64,000 bases of DNA, taken from assembly GCF_008727735.1 (NCBI RefSeq), contig NZ_CP044227.1:930001-994000 (forward strand), given 5' to 3'. Positions 8,191 to 16,604 of the stretch are shown one piece after another (the first letter of the stretch is position 1; each line of letters starts with the position of its first letter). The position numbers were made by a program, and so were the translations under genes. Under the pieces are notes generated by a model. That model saw only the letters and a program-made list of their open reading frames with translations. It was not told where the DNA came from and made no database searches. The stretch comes from Flintibacter sp. KGMB00164. Lineage in GTDB: Bacteria > Bacillota > Clostridia > Oscillospirales > Oscillospiraceae.

Positions 8191-9027
8191 ATGATCCAGG
8201 ACATCGCTCCCCACCATTACGACAATGCCTATCATCCCACCCAGCCCAAAGCTGGGGATCGGGTCTTTTTCTATCATGAGGGCAGCACTCTGCTCTCTGC
8301 CGCCACCGGCGAGCCCTTCACCTGGGAGAAGGTCACGGACCTCACCGGCGGTGAGACGCTGGAGACCACCTACTTCTTCCGTATCGATGAGACTGCCTTT
8401 CACTGGAGCCGGGAGGTTCCACAGAGCGTGCTGGAGGCCTCTCTGCCGGTGAAGGATTCCCACTTCCGCTCTATGCAGCCCGGGTGGCTGGCCTTTGCAG
8501 GTATCACCGCCAGCCAGCTGCACCAGTGGTACGGAAACCACCGCTTCTGCGGCCGGTGCGGCCAGAATATGGAGCACGATAAGGTAGAGCGCGCCATGCG
8601 CTGCCCCGCCTGCGGGAATCTGGTCTATCCCACCATTTCTCCGGCTGTTATCGTGGCTGTGACTCACGGTGACCGCCTGCTGCTCACCAAGTACTCCCGC
8701 CCGGGGGCGTACCGCAACTATGCCCTCATTGCCGGCTTTGCTGAGATCGGCGAACCTCTGGAGGATACGGTGCGCCGGGAGGTTATGGAAGAAGTAGGGC
8801 TGCCGGTGAAGAACATCCGCTTCTACAAAAGCCAGCCCTGGAGCTTTTCCAGCAGCCTGCTGGCCGGGTTCTACTGCGACCTGGATACCGATGATGAGAC
8901 GGTGACCCTCCAGGCGGATGAACTGGGCGAGGGGACCTGGTTTGACCGGGAAAACCTGCCTGTGGGAGGCTCGGATATATCGCTGACCCGGGAGATGATC
9001 CAGCGCTTCCGGCAGGGACCGGTATAA
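8191..9027 (+). CDS. nudC: NAD(+) diphosphatase / decapping Nudix hydrolase NudC
   Basis: A 278-residue Nudix enzyme that cleaves NAD(H) to NMN(H) and AMP, and in other bacteria removes NAD caps from RNA. A four-cysteine zinc ribbon is at C120, C123, C138 and C141. The Nudix box begins at G182 and reads G-x5-E-x7-RE-V-x-EE-x-G. The NudC-specific motif SQPWSFSSS (214-222, usually SQPWPFPxS) is present with Pro-to-Ser changes. The ATG at 8191 follows GAAAGAAGG; an in-frame TTG at 8161 lies in the promoter region and is unlikely. A single-gene unit with its own promoter and terminator. Confidence 0.94.
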   Translation: MIQDIAPHHYDNAYHPTQPKAGDRVFFYHEGSTLLSAATGEPFTWEKVTDLTGGETLETTYFFRIDETAFHWSREVPQSVLEASLPVKDSHFRSMQPGWLAFAGITASQLHQWYGNHRFCGRCGQNMEHDKVERAMRCPACGNLVYPTISPAVIVAVTHGDRLLLTKYSRPGAYRNYALIAGFAEIGEPLEDTVRREVMEEVGLPVKNIRFYKSQPWSFSSSLLAGFYCDLDTDDETVTLQADELGEGTWFDRENLPVGGSDISLTREMIQRFRQGPV

Positions 9028-9045
9028 TTACATAAGAAACGGCCA

Positions 9046-9086
9046 GCGGCCGGCGGACAAGATACGTCCGCCGGCCGCATGTTTTT
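9046..9086 (+). terminator. Terminator of nudC
   Basis: Stem GCGGCCGGCGGAC / GTCCGCCGGCCGC around an AAGATAC-type loop, followed by ATGTTTTTG. Its T-run overlaps the -35 of the sporulation-type promoter for yqfC. Confidence 0.85.
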
Positions 9087-9105
9087 GTCCCCCGGGGCAT
9101 AGAAA
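9077..9105 (+). promoter_or_regulatory. Candidate sigma-E sporulation promoter of yqfC-yqfD
   Basis: GCATGTT (9077-9083) and CATAGAAA (9098-9105) with a 14-bp spacer match the sigma-E consensus KMATATT-N14-CATACAHT at 6 of 7 and 6 of 8 positions. yqfC and yqfD belong to the sigma-E regulon in Bacillus, which supports the reading. Confidence 0.6.
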
Positions 9106-9125
9106 TAACGGGAAAGGGTGATGGT

Positions 9126-9401
9126 ATGGGGGGCAGAAAGGGAAGCCTGTTGGAAAAGACCGCTCAGCTGCTGGACCTGCCCGCGGATGCGATGGCGGGG
9201 GTGCCCAGGCTGGAACTGGTGGGAACGGGAGAGCTGCGTATGGAGAATCACAAGGGGATTTTGGCCTATGGGAGCGAGGAGATCCATATCAGCGCCGGCT
9301 CCTATGTGGTGCGGGTCACCGGACGGGAGCTGGAGCTGCGGGCTATGACGGGCCTGGAGCTGCTCATCACCGGGCAGATCGCGGACATCCGCATGGAGTA
9401 G
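9126..9401 (+). CDS. yqfC: Sporulation protein YqfC (YabP/YqfC family)
   Basis: A 91-residue protein of the YabP/YqfC family. The middle reads GTGELRMENHKGILAYGSEEIHI and the end RVTGRELELRAM..., the pattern of this small beta-rich mother-cell sporulation family. It is followed after 10 bases by yqfD, the conserved order in spore-formers. In Bacillus the pair is transcribed by sigma-E and YqfD is needed for normal sporulation. The ATG follows GAAAGGGTG. Confidence 0.88.
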   Translation: MGGRKGSLLEKTAQLLDLPADAMAGVPRLELVGTGELRMENHKGILAYGSEEIHISAGSYVVRVTGRELELRAMTGLELLITGQIADIRME

Positions 9402-9411
9402 GAGGGGGAGC

Positions 9412-10650
9412 ATGAGGCAGGTAGAAAATCTCCTGCGGGGAACGGTAACTCTCACGGCCCGGGGAGCCTTTCCGGAGCGGCTGTTGAATCTGTGCGCCCA
9501 GGAGCAGGTACCCTGCTGGGGGCTGGAGTGGGTGGACGAGCACGCCCTGCGGCTCATTACTCTGCGCCAGAAACTGCGGCGGCTGGAGGAGCTGGCGCAG
9601 CGTGTGGGGTGCGAGATCGAAATAGAGGACAGCAGGGGACTGCCTGCCTTCCTGCGCCGCTTCCGCAAGCGCTACGCATTTTTGGTGGGGCTGGCACTGA
9701 GTGTGGCGGCGGTGTGTATTCTCTCCCGGTTTATTCTCACCATCCAGGTCACGGGCAATGAGCAGGTATCCTCGGCCACCATCCTCTCCCAACTGCGCCA
9801 GCAGGGGGTGCGCCCGGGGGTATACGGACCAAGTTTGGACCGCAAGAGTATTGCCCAACGTGTTTTGTTGGAGATGCCCGATCTGTCCTGGATGTCTATC
9901 AATCTCTACGGTACCCGGCTGGAGGTGGTGGTGCGGGAGGCGGTCAAGGCACCGGAGCTGGACCGGGAGGAGGGGTACTACGATGTGGTGTCCCAGGCCG
10001 ACGGGATCATCCTCCAGGTGGAGCCGCTGGCCGGAGAGGCGCTGGTAGCGGAGGGGGATACGGTAGCAAAAGGCGAGGTGGTGATTTCGGGCCTGGTCAG
10101 CATGCCGCCCCCTCAGTACAGCGACCTGCCCACCCGCTACTACCAGACCCACGCCCGGGGACGGGTGTGGGCCAGAACGTGGCGTACTCTGCGGGGGGCC
10201 ATCCCTCTCCAGGCCCAGGTGAAGGAGTACACTGGGAAAGAGCGTACCCTGTGGTCGATAAGCTTTTTTGGATTTTCCCTGGATTTTTTCCGAAACAGTA
10301 GCATTCCATGGGAGTCTTATGATAAAATAACCACGGTGTACCAGGGAAGCCTCCCCGGCGGCCAGCGCTTGCCCATGATGCTTACGGCTCAGCGCTGCCG
10401 TGCCTATGAGACGCAGAGTGTGGACGTGGATGTGGAAGCGGCCCAAGCTCTGGTGGAGGAGGGACTGGAACGCCGGCTCCAGGATCTGATTGGCCCGGAT
10501 GGACAGGTGCTGTCCCAAAACTTCACCGCCCGGGTGGCAGACGGGATGCTGGAGGTCACGCTGAGCGCCGAGTGCCAGGAGGAAATTGGCCAGGAGATGC
10601 CCAGCTCACGGGAAATTCCAGAGGAGGACTCCTCTGCCGAACAGGAGTAA
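9412..10650 (+). CDS. yqfD: Sporulation stage IV protein YqfD
   Basis: A 412-residue membrane protein of the YqfD family. The N-terminal cytosolic part (about 1-80) has the family feature of a conserved tract LLNLCAQEQVPCWGLEW. A membrane segment is at about 85-107 and a long extracytoplasmic region follows. The C-terminus is acidic (EIPEEDSSAEQE). It is co-transcribed with yqfC. The next gene, phoH, starts 8 bases after the stop, the classical yqfD-phoH-ybeY-era order of Firmicutes. Confidence 0.9.
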   Translation: MRQVENLLRGTVTLTARGAFPERLLNLCAQEQVPCWGLEWVDEHALRLITLRQKLRRLEELAQRVGCEIEIEDSRGLPAFLRRFRKRYAFLVGLALSVAAVCILSRFILTIQVTGNEQVSSATILSQLRQQGVRPGVYGPSLDRKSIAQRVLLEMPDLSWMSINLYGTRLEVVVREAVKAPELDREEGYYDVVSQADGIILQVEPLAGEALVAEGDTVAKGEVVISGLVSMPPPQYSDLPTRYYQTHARGRVWARTWRTLRGAIPLQAQVKEYTGKERTLWSISFFGFSLDFFRNSSIPWESYDKITTVYQGSLPGGQRLPMMLTAQRCRAYETQSVDVDVEAAQALVEEGLERRLQDLIGPDGQVLSQNFTARVADGMLEVTLSAECQEEIGQEMPSSREIPEEDSSAEQE

Positions 10651-10658
10651 TCATACCA

Positions 10659-11639
10659 ATGACAGAACAGACCATCAGTTTGGAGCGCTTGGAGGATACC
10701 ATCAGCCTCTTTGGCTCCTTTGACGAGAATATCCGTTTGATCGAGCATGAGCTGGGGGTCTCGGTGATCAGCCGGGATTCCCAGCTGAAGGTGTCCGGGG
10801 AGGACCCGGAGCAAGTCCTATTTGCCGTGCATGCCATTGAGAATCTCATGGGCCTGGCCGCACGGGGAGAGGCTATCAACGAACAGAATGTGCGCTATGT
10901 CCTTCAGTTGGTGCGGGAGGGCCGGGAGCAGGAGGTACAGCAGCTGTCTGCCGGCGTGCTGTGCATCACTGCCAAGGGCAAGCCCATCAAGGCCAAGACC
11001 CTGGGCCAGAAGAAGTATGTGGAGGCTATTCAGAATAATACAGTTACCCTGGGTATCGGTCCCGCCGGTACCGGTAAGACCTATCTGGCGGTGGCAGCGG
11101 CAGTGGCTGCCTTCCGGGCCAAGGAGATTAACCGCATCATCCTGACCCGTCCTGCTGTGGAGGCCGGAGAACGGCTGGGCTTCCTGCCCGGCGATTTGCA
11201 GAGTAAGGTAGACCCCTACCTGCGTCCCCTGTACGACGCCCTGTTTGATATGCTGGGTCCGGAGACCTATCAGAAGTATCTGGAGCGGGGAAACATTGAG
11301 GTAGCTCCCTTGGCCTACATGCGTGGCCGTACCCTGGACGACAGCTTCATTATCCTGGATGAGGCCCAGAACACCTCCCGGGAGCAGATGAAGATGTTCC
11401 TGACCCGCCTGGGCTTTGGCTCCAAGATCGTCATTACCGGCGATATTACCCAGATCGACCTGCCCGGGGACAAAGTGTCCGGCCTGCGGGAGGCCATGCG
11501 GGTGCTCAAGGGCGTGGAGGATATTGCCATCTGCCGTCTCAATGAGAGCGATGTGGTCCGCCATGTGATCGTGCAGCGTATCATCAAGGCCTACGAGGTG
11601 GACGAGGAGCGCAAGAATAAAAAGGAGAACCGGAGATGA
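10659..11639 (+). CDS. phoH: PhoH family ATPase (YbeZ-type)
   Basis: A 326-residue P-loop ATPase. The N-terminus (1-70) is the KH-like RNA-binding part usual for PhoH/YbeZ. Walker A is GPAGTGKT (134-141) and Walker B is FIILDEAQN. The downstream motifs LTRLGFGSKIVITGD and QIDLP are intact. YbeZ proteins work with YbeY in rRNA processing, and ybeY is the next gene, overlapping by 4 bases. I chose the ATG at 10659; the frame is open upstream but overlaps yqfD. Confidence 0.93.
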   Translation: MTEQTISLERLEDTISLFGSFDENIRLIEHELGVSVISRDSQLKVSGEDPEQVLFAVHAIENLMGLAARGEAINEQNVRYVLQLVREGREQEVQQLSAGVLCITAKGKPIKAKTLGQKKYVEAIQNNTVTLGIGPAGTGKTYLAVAAAVAAFRAKEINRIILTRPAVEAGERLGFLPGDLQSKVDPYLRPLYDALFDMLGPETYQKYLERGNIEVAPLAYMRGRTLDDSFIILDEAQNTSREQMKMFLTRLGFGSKIVITGDITQIDLPGDKVSGLREAMRVLKGVEDIAICRLNESDVVRHVIVQRIIKAYEVDEERKNKKENRR

Positions 11640-12604
11640 CCCGGCTGTCCCTTTGGGGCTATGAGTTGGAGGTGGATGAACAGGCCACCCGAGCTTGGTA
11701 TGCTCAGGCGGAGGAGTGGAGCTGTACCTGCGGACACTGCCGCAATTTCCTGGCTTTGGCCAGGGAACGGAAGCTGCCGGAGGAGATCCTGCATATCCTG
11801 GACAGCCTGTCCATCCCGGCGGAGAAGGCCACGTATGTGTGCGAACTTTACCATGACGAAAGCTGGGAAAAGAAGGGGCTGCTCTACGAAATCAGCTGGC
11901 GCGTGGCGGGCGCAGTGGTCCAAACGCCGGAGAAGAAACAGAATAACGGTACCGCTTGGGGCCCACCGGTCGTATTCCCCACATTTCAGATGATGGTGGG
12001 CCATGAGTGTTACAATATCCAGCCTGAGTTCCCTGAGCCGAGCTTTGATCTGGACATCAGTTTGTACCTGCCTTGGGTGCTGGACGAGCCCTTAGATGGG
12101 CCAGAGGAGGAGACAACATTGAACCACGAGATCATCATTGAGACCGAGGTGGACGGAGCGGAGGAGTATGCCGACCTGCTGCGGCAGGTGATTCCTGCCG
12201 CCCTGGCTGCTGAGGGAGTGGATGTGCCCTGCGAGGTGGACGTGCTGTTCACCGATGATGAGGGCATCCATCAGATCAACCTGGAGCAACGTGAGGTGGA
12301 CCGGCCCACGGATGTGCTCTCCTTTCCCATGTTTGACCTTCAGCCCGGGGAACATCCCACCCAGGAGGACGCCGACCCCGGCGACAACCTGGTTCCTCTG
12401 GGAGATATGGTGATCTCCCTGGAGCGGGCGAAGGCTCAGGGAGAGGAGTACGGCCACGGCACCCGCCGGGAAGTGGCCTACCTGGCCGTCCACTCGGTGC
12501 TCCACCTGTTGGGGTACGACCATATGGACGAGGGCCCCATGAAAAAGCAAATGCGCCAGCGAGAGGAAGAAATTCTGGGAACGCTGGGCATTGTGAGAGA
12601 ATAA
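11636..12604 (+). CDS. ybeY: Hypothetical domain fused in frame to rRNA endonuclease YbeY
   Basis: A 322-residue open frame starting by ATGA overlap with phoH. Residues 1-160 are an unrecognised domain with CxCGHC (30-35), a possible metal site, and aromatic-rich segments. Residues 163-322 are a complete YbeY: PTDVLSFPM at 224-232, and the zinc motif H286-x3-H290-x5-H296 (HSVLHLLGYDH). YbeY is normally about 150-180 residues and matures 16S rRNA and ribosomes with PhoH and Era. An in-frame TTG at 12119 (residue 162) has an AGGAGG 8 bases upstream, so YbeY may also be made alone. Either a true fusion or two overlapping products from one frame. Confidence 0.88.
   Translation: MTRLSLWGYELEVDEQATRAWYAQAEEWSCTCGHCRNFLALARERKLPEEILHILDSLSIPAEKATYVCELYHDESWEKKGLLYEISWRVAGAVVQTPEKKQNNGTAWGPPVVFPTFQMMVGHECYNIQPEFPEPSFDLDISLYLPWVLDEPLDGPEEETTLNHEIIIETEVDGAEEYADLLRQVIPAALAAEGVDVPCEVDVLFTDDEGIHQINLEQREVDRPTDVLSFPMFDLQPGEHPTQEDADPGDNLVPLGDMVISLERAKAQGEEYGHGTRREVAYLAVHSVLHLLGYDHMDEGPMKKQMRQREEEILGTLGIVRE
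12105..12121 (+). promoter_or_regulatory. Candidate internal ribosome site and TTG start for stand-alone YbeY
   Basis: AGGAGG (12105-12110), 8-base spacer and TTG (12119-12121), in frame with the larger protein. Translation here would give LNHEIIIETE..., the natural N-terminus of YbeY proteins. Confidence 0.5.
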
Positions 12605-12652
12605 CACGCGGCCAATAGCTCAAGCCGCAGAAAGAAAGTTGAGGATCAATTT

Positions 12653-13549
12653 ATGGAAATCAAAAAGTCGGGTATCATCACCCTGTGCGGACGGCCCAAC
12701 GTGGGCAAGTCCACTCTGACCAATGCTCTGGTGGGGGAGAAGGTGGCCATCGTCACCAATAAGCCCCAGACCACCCGCAACCGAATTACCGCCATTTTGA
12801 ACCGGGGAGAGAGCCAGTTCGTCTTTGTGGACACCCCCGGTCTCCATAAGGCACGCACCCGCCTGGGCGACTACATGGTGAATGTAGTCAAGGAGAGCGT
12901 GGCCGACGTGGATGGCATCATGCTGCTGGTGGAGCCCATTCCCAATATCGGCGCGCCCGAGCAGCAGCTCATCGACCGCATCAAAACTCTGGGCTGCCCC
13001 TCTGTGCTGGTCATCAACAAGGTGGATACTCTGGAGCAGAAGGAAAAGCTGCTGGAGGTCATCCAGGTCTACACTCAGGCCCACGACTTTACCGCCGTGG
13101 TGCCCATCTCCGCCAAAACCGGTGAGGGTGTGGACGAGCTGCTGAACGTGTTGGAGGGCTTCCTGCCCAACGGCCCCCAGCTCTTCCCCGAGGGCATGGT
13201 GTCCGACCAGCCCGAGCGGCAGATGATGGCGGAGATTTTAAGAGAGAAGCTGCTCCTTTGCTTGGACAAGGAGATTCCCCACGGCACCGCCGTGGAGATC
13301 ACCAAGTTCTCTGAGCGGGACGACGAGGTCATCGAGATCGACGCCACTATTTACTGCGAAAAGAACAGCCACAAGGGTATTATCATCGGCAAGGGCGGCT
13401 CCATGCTGAAAAAAGTGTCCTCCCTGGCCCGGCAGGACATGGAGCGGTTTATGGGCACCAAGGTGTATCTCCAGACCTGGGTCAAGGTAAAAGAAAATTG
13501 GAGAGATAACATCAACCTCATTCACAATTTCGGCTATCGGGACGAATAA
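12653..13549 (+). CDS. era: GTPase Era
   Basis: A 298-residue GTPase that binds 16S rRNA and assists 30S assembly. The G1 motif GRPNVGKS is at 13-20; G2 (TTRNRI), G3 DTPG and G4 NKVD follow. The C-terminal KH domain carries IIIGKGGSMLKKV. It sits 48 bases after ybeY in the conserved ybeY-era-yqzL-recO order. The start ATG follows a weak GAGG. Confidence 0.97.
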   Translation: MEIKKSGIITLCGRPNVGKSTLTNALVGEKVAIVTNKPQTTRNRITAILNRGESQFVFVDTPGLHKARTRLGDYMVNVVKESVADVDGIMLLVEPIPNIGAPEQQLIDRIKTLGCPSVLVINKVDTLEQKEKLLEVIQVYTQAHDFTAVVPISAKTGEGVDELLNVLEGFLPNGPQLFPEGMVSDQPERQMMAEILREKLLLCLDKEIPHGTAVEITKFSERDDEVIEIDATIYCEKNSHKGIIIGKGGSMLKKVSSLARQDMERFMGTKVYLQTWVKVKENWRDNINLIHNFGYRDE

Positions 13550-13623
13550 ACAAAACCTTCCATCTATAAATTTCGACTCCTTCCGCCATACTAAGGCCAG
13601 AAACAGAAAACGGAGGGACGGAC

Positions 13624-13773
13624 ATGGATGGAATGTGGGAACTGTTTTTTGCCACCGGGCTGCCTCAGGCCTACCTGGCTGCCCGGCGGGAGAAGTCGCA
13701 GGGCCGTTCTGAACCGACCTTGCCGCCCCGAAACGGGGAGACCATTTCCTCGCTGCCCCCACCGTGGCAGTGA
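13624..13773 (+). CDS. yqzL: YqzL-like small protein
   Basis: A 49-residue gene starting at 13624 with CGGAGGGACGGAC upstream and stopping TGA at 13771. It begins MDGMWELFFATGLPQAYL, which matches the short YqzL family (W-x-L-F-x-x-T-G-x-x-x-A-Y-L). It lies exactly where yqzL lies in other Firmicutes, between era and recO. The C-terminal half is longer and proline-rich compared with Bacillus YqzL. Function unknown. Confidence 0.75.
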   Translation: MDGMWELFFATGLPQAYLAARREKSQGRSEPTLPPRNGETISSLPPPWQ

Positions 13774-13830
13774 GACTGGGGCCCGCTCCGACTGGAGCGG
13801 GCCCATCGTACATAAAAGGAGCGTTTGACC

Positions 13831-14580
13831 ATGCATCTGCACACCAAAGCCCTGGTTCTGCGGGAGACAGCGTATAAGGAATCGGACAAGATCCTCACCC
13901 TGCTCACTCAGGAGCAGGGAAAGCTTACCGCCTCCGCTCGGGGCTGCCGCCGGAAAGGCAGTCCTCTGGCTGCGGGCAGTCAGCTGTTGGTGTGGTCGGA
14001 TTTTATCCTCTACGAGTATCAGGGGCGCTGGAGCGTGAAAGAGGCCGAGGTGGAGCGGGAGTTTCGCGGCATGCGGGAGGATTTGGACAAGTTCTCTCTG
14101 GGCTGCTACTTCGGTGAGGTGACCCAGGCGCTGGCCCTGGAGGGGCTGCCCAGTCCGGAGCTGCTGTCCCTCATTTTAAACAGCCTCCACGCCCTTGACC
14201 GGTTGGACCGCCCTCTGGCCCTGGTGAAGGGAGCCTTTGAGCTGCGTGCCATGTGTCTGGCGGGGTACGAGCCGGTGCTGGATGCCTGCGCCGTATGCGG
14301 CTGCCAGCCGGAGGAGCCCCGGTTCCACCTGCGGGAGGGGGTGCTTCACTGTGCCCGCTGCCGCGGCGAGGTGGGGGACGGGGTGTCCATGCCTCTGGAT
14401 CAGGGGGCGCTGGCCGCCATGCGCCATGTGGCCTACGGAGACCCCAAACGGCTATTTTCCTTCCAGCTGGAGGAGAAGAGTCTGTCCGCCTTTGCCGATG
14501 TGGCCGAGGCCTATCTGCTTACCCAGCTGGAGCGGGGCTTCAGTACCCTGGACTTTTACAAATCGCTGCGGTTGAGTTAA
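13831..14580 (+). CDS. recO: DNA repair protein RecO
   Basis: A 249-residue recombination mediator. The N-terminal OB-fold starts TKALVLRETAYKESDKILTLLT, and SARGCRRKGSPL follows. The zinc motif CAVCGCQPEEPRFHLREG...HCARC is intact (about residues 151-174). RecO loads RecA with RecR at gaps and breaks. I chose the ATG at 13831, 9 bases after AGGAG, over the TTG at 13825, which is too close to the ribosome site. Confidence 0.95.
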   Translation: MHLHTKALVLRETAYKESDKILTLLTQEQGKLTASARGCRRKGSPLAAGSQLLVWSDFILYEYQGRWSVKEAEVEREFRGMREDLDKFSLGCYFGEVTQALALEGLPSPELLSLILNSLHALDRLDRPLALVKGAFELRAMCLAGYEPVLDACAVCGCQPEEPRFHLREGVLHCARCRGEVGDGVSMPLDQGALAAMRHVAYGDPKRLFSFQLEEKSLSAFADVAEAYLLTQLERGFSTLDFYKSLRLS

Positions 14581-14581
14581 A

Positions 14582-14618
14582 AAGAGCCGTTGGAACCTTG
14601 GTTCCAACGGCTCTTTTG
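14582..14618. terminator. Bidirectional terminator between recO and pepF
   Basis: Stem AAAGAGCCGTTGGAACC / GGTTCCAACGGCTCTTT with a TT-type loop; T-run on plus (CTCTTTTG) and A-run at the left side. It serves the convergent genes recO and pepF. Confidence 0.88.
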
Positions 14619-14619
14619 C

Positions 14620-16422
14620 TTAGGCCATAAGTTCTTCCATCTCGTCCAGCAGACGGCCGAACTGGTCCAGGGCGTCCTGGATGGGCTGGGGAGAGGCCAT
14701 GTCCACCCCGGCGCCCTTCAGCAGGTCGATGGGGTCCTGGCTGCACCCGCCGGACAGGAAGGTGAGGTAGTCCTGAACCGCCTGGGGACCGCCGGTGAGG
14801 ATGCGGTTTGCCAGGGCGATGGCAGCGGAGTAGCCGGTGGCGTACTGGAAGACGTAGTAGTTGTAGTAGAAGTGGGGGATACGGGACCACTCCAGAGCGA
14901 TCCGGGGGTCAGAGACCATGTCGGGGCCGAAGTAGGCCTCGTTGAGGGCCTTGTATTCCCGGCAGAGAAGCTCCTCGGTCAGGGTCTCGCCCTGAGCTAC
15001 CAGCTCGCCCATGCGCAGTTCAAACTCCGCGAACATGGTCTGGCGGTACAGGGTGCCCTTAAACTGCTCCAGGAAGTGATTGATGAGCCAGGCCCGGCGG
15101 CGCTTGTCGTCGGTCTGCTTGAGCAGATGCTCCATGAGCAGGGCCTCGTTGCAGGTGGAGGCCACCTCGGCCACGAAAATCACATAGTCCCGATAGACGG
15201 TGGGCTGGGTGCGGTTGGAGAGGTAGGAGTGGACGGCGTGGCCCAGCTCATGGGCCAGGGTGAACATGCTGTCCAGGTCATCCTGGTAGTTGAGCAGAAT
15301 ATAGGGGTGGACCAGGGCACCCGACATATAGCCGCCGGAGCGCTTGCCCACGTTCTCGTACACATCGATCCAACGGTTGTCCAGAGCCTGACGGATGATG
15401 GCCTGGTACTCCGCACCCAGAGGGGCTACCGCCTGGTAGACGGTCTCCTTGGCCTGTTCATAAGGAATTTCCGCCTCTACGCCCGAGACCATGGGGGCGT
15501 ACACGTCGTACATGTGGAGTTCGTCCACCCCCAGCAACTTTTTCCGCAGACGCACATAACGGTGCATCTTGTCCAGATTGGCCCGGACGGTGGAAATGAG
15601 GTTATGATAGACCTCCTCGGGGACGTGAGTGCCGTCCAGAGAGGCAGCTAAGGCGCTGGGGTAGCGGCGCGCCTTGGAGAAGAACTGGAGCTGCTTGACC
15701 TGGGCGGCCAGAGTGGCGGCCAGGGTGTTTTTCATACCGCCGTAGACGGAGTACAGGTTTTCAAAGGCGGATTTCCGCAATGCCCGGTCGGGGCTGGACA
15801 TGAGCAGGGTGTAGGAGCCGTTGGAGAGTGGGTGAGTCTGTCCCTGACTGTCCACCGCGTCGGGGAAGGTGAGGTCGGCGTCGGTGAGCTTAGAGAAGAT
15901 GTCATCGGGGGCCTGGGACAGTTCCCCAGCGGCAGCCAGCAGCTGCTCCTCTGCCTGGGACAGGGTGTGGGGACGACGGCGCTGGATGTTGTGGAAGTAG
16001 CGGCGGTAGAGGGTGAGCTCGGGGAGCTGGGCATAAAATTCCTCCAGACGCTCCTCGGGCAGAGCCAGCAGCTCAGGCACCTCAAAGGCGGTGGCACGCA
16101 CCAGCTCCACATACTGGGTGGAGATCTGGCCCACCATGGCCTGGTAGGTAGCTACCCGGGTGTCCTCGTCGCTTTTCCGCTGGGCATAGTCCATGAGCTT
16201 GCTGAGCATCTCTCCGGCCTGCTGCTCCAAGGTGACAAAGTCGTAGAGGGTCTGGGCGCTCTCGCCCAGACGGCCGGCATAGCCCTCCAGCTTTTGGGTG
16301 AGGGATTTCAGAGTTTGGAACTCCTCCTTCCAGGCTTCATCAGTGGGGTAGAGGTCGGCGGTGTTCCAGGTATACTCCTGAGGGATGGCATCCCGCTGGG
16401 GGATGGATTTTTGTTTTGACAT
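14620..16422 (-). CDS. pepF: Oligoendopeptidase F (M3B)
   Basis: A 600-residue cytosolic zinc peptidase of the M3 family that degrades short peptides. The N-terminal helical domain is followed by the catalytic motif HELGHAVHSY with HELGH at 391-395 and the third ligand E within the following segment VAEVAST. Length matches PepF (about 600). It is a single minus-strand gene with its own promoter (16471-16499), divergent from the his operon. AGGAGG lies upstream of the start. Confidence 0.94.
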   Translation of the reverse strand: MSKQKSIPQRDAIPQEYTWNTADLYPTDEAWKEEFQTLKSLTQKLEGYAGRLGESAQTLYDFVTLEQQAGEMLSKLMDYAQRKSDEDTRVATYQAMVGQISTQYVELVRATAFEVPELLALPEERLEEFYAQLPELTLYRRYFHNIQRRRPHTLSQAEEQLLAAAGELSQAPDDIFSKLTDADLTFPDAVDSQGQTHPLSNGSYTLLMSSPDRALRKSAFENLYSVYGGMKNTLAATLAAQVKQLQFFSKARRYPSALAASLDGTHVPEEVYHNLISTVRANLDKMHRYVRLRKKLLGVDELHMYDVYAPMVSGVEAEIPYEQAKETVYQAVAPLGAEYQAIIRQALDNRWIDVYENVGKRSGGYMSGALVHPYILLNYQDDLDSMFTLAHELGHAVHSYLSNRTQPTVYRDYVIFVAEVASTCNEALLMEHLLKQTDDKRRRAWLINHFLEQFKGTLYRQTMFAEFELRMGELVAQGETLTEELLCREYKALNEAYFGPDMVSDPRIALEWSRIPHFYYNYYVFQYATGYSAAIALANRILTGGPQAVQDYLTFLSGGCSQDPIDLLKGAGVDMASPQPIQDALDQFGRLLDEMEELMA

Positions 16423-16470
16423 AGGGAACCTCCTGATCTATGGGGCTGAAGCCCCGGCATTTTTAATAGT

Positions 16471-16499
16471 ATGGTAGCACGGGGCAAAAAATATGGCAA
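16471..16499 (-). promoter_or_regulatory. Sigma-A promoter of pepF
   Basis: On the minus strand TTGCCA (16499-16494), 17-bp spacer, TACCAT (16476-16471), about 50 bases before the pepF start. It is back to back with the his promoter. Confidence 0.6.
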
Positions 16500-16527
16500 C
16501 GGTTTTTCCAAAACAGACTGGGAGGGG

Positions 16528-16556
16528 TTGACAAACCGAGGTTAGGTGTTTATTAT
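16528..16556 (+). promoter_or_regulatory. Sigma-A promoter of the histidine operon
   Basis: TTGACA (16528-16533), 17-bp spacer, TATTAT (16551-16556). The predicted leader is only about 40 bases, too short for a T-box or a his-codon leader peptide. Confidence 0.85.
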
Positions 16557-16604
16557 TACGTTATTACTTTAGCGAACTAGTGAAATAAACAAGGAGGCCT
16601 ACCT

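Noticed and set aside
16442-16456. GGGGCTGAAGCCCC hairpin before pepF as a regulatory RNA.
   Set aside because: Too short, no conserved context; it is probably incidental in the pepF leader.
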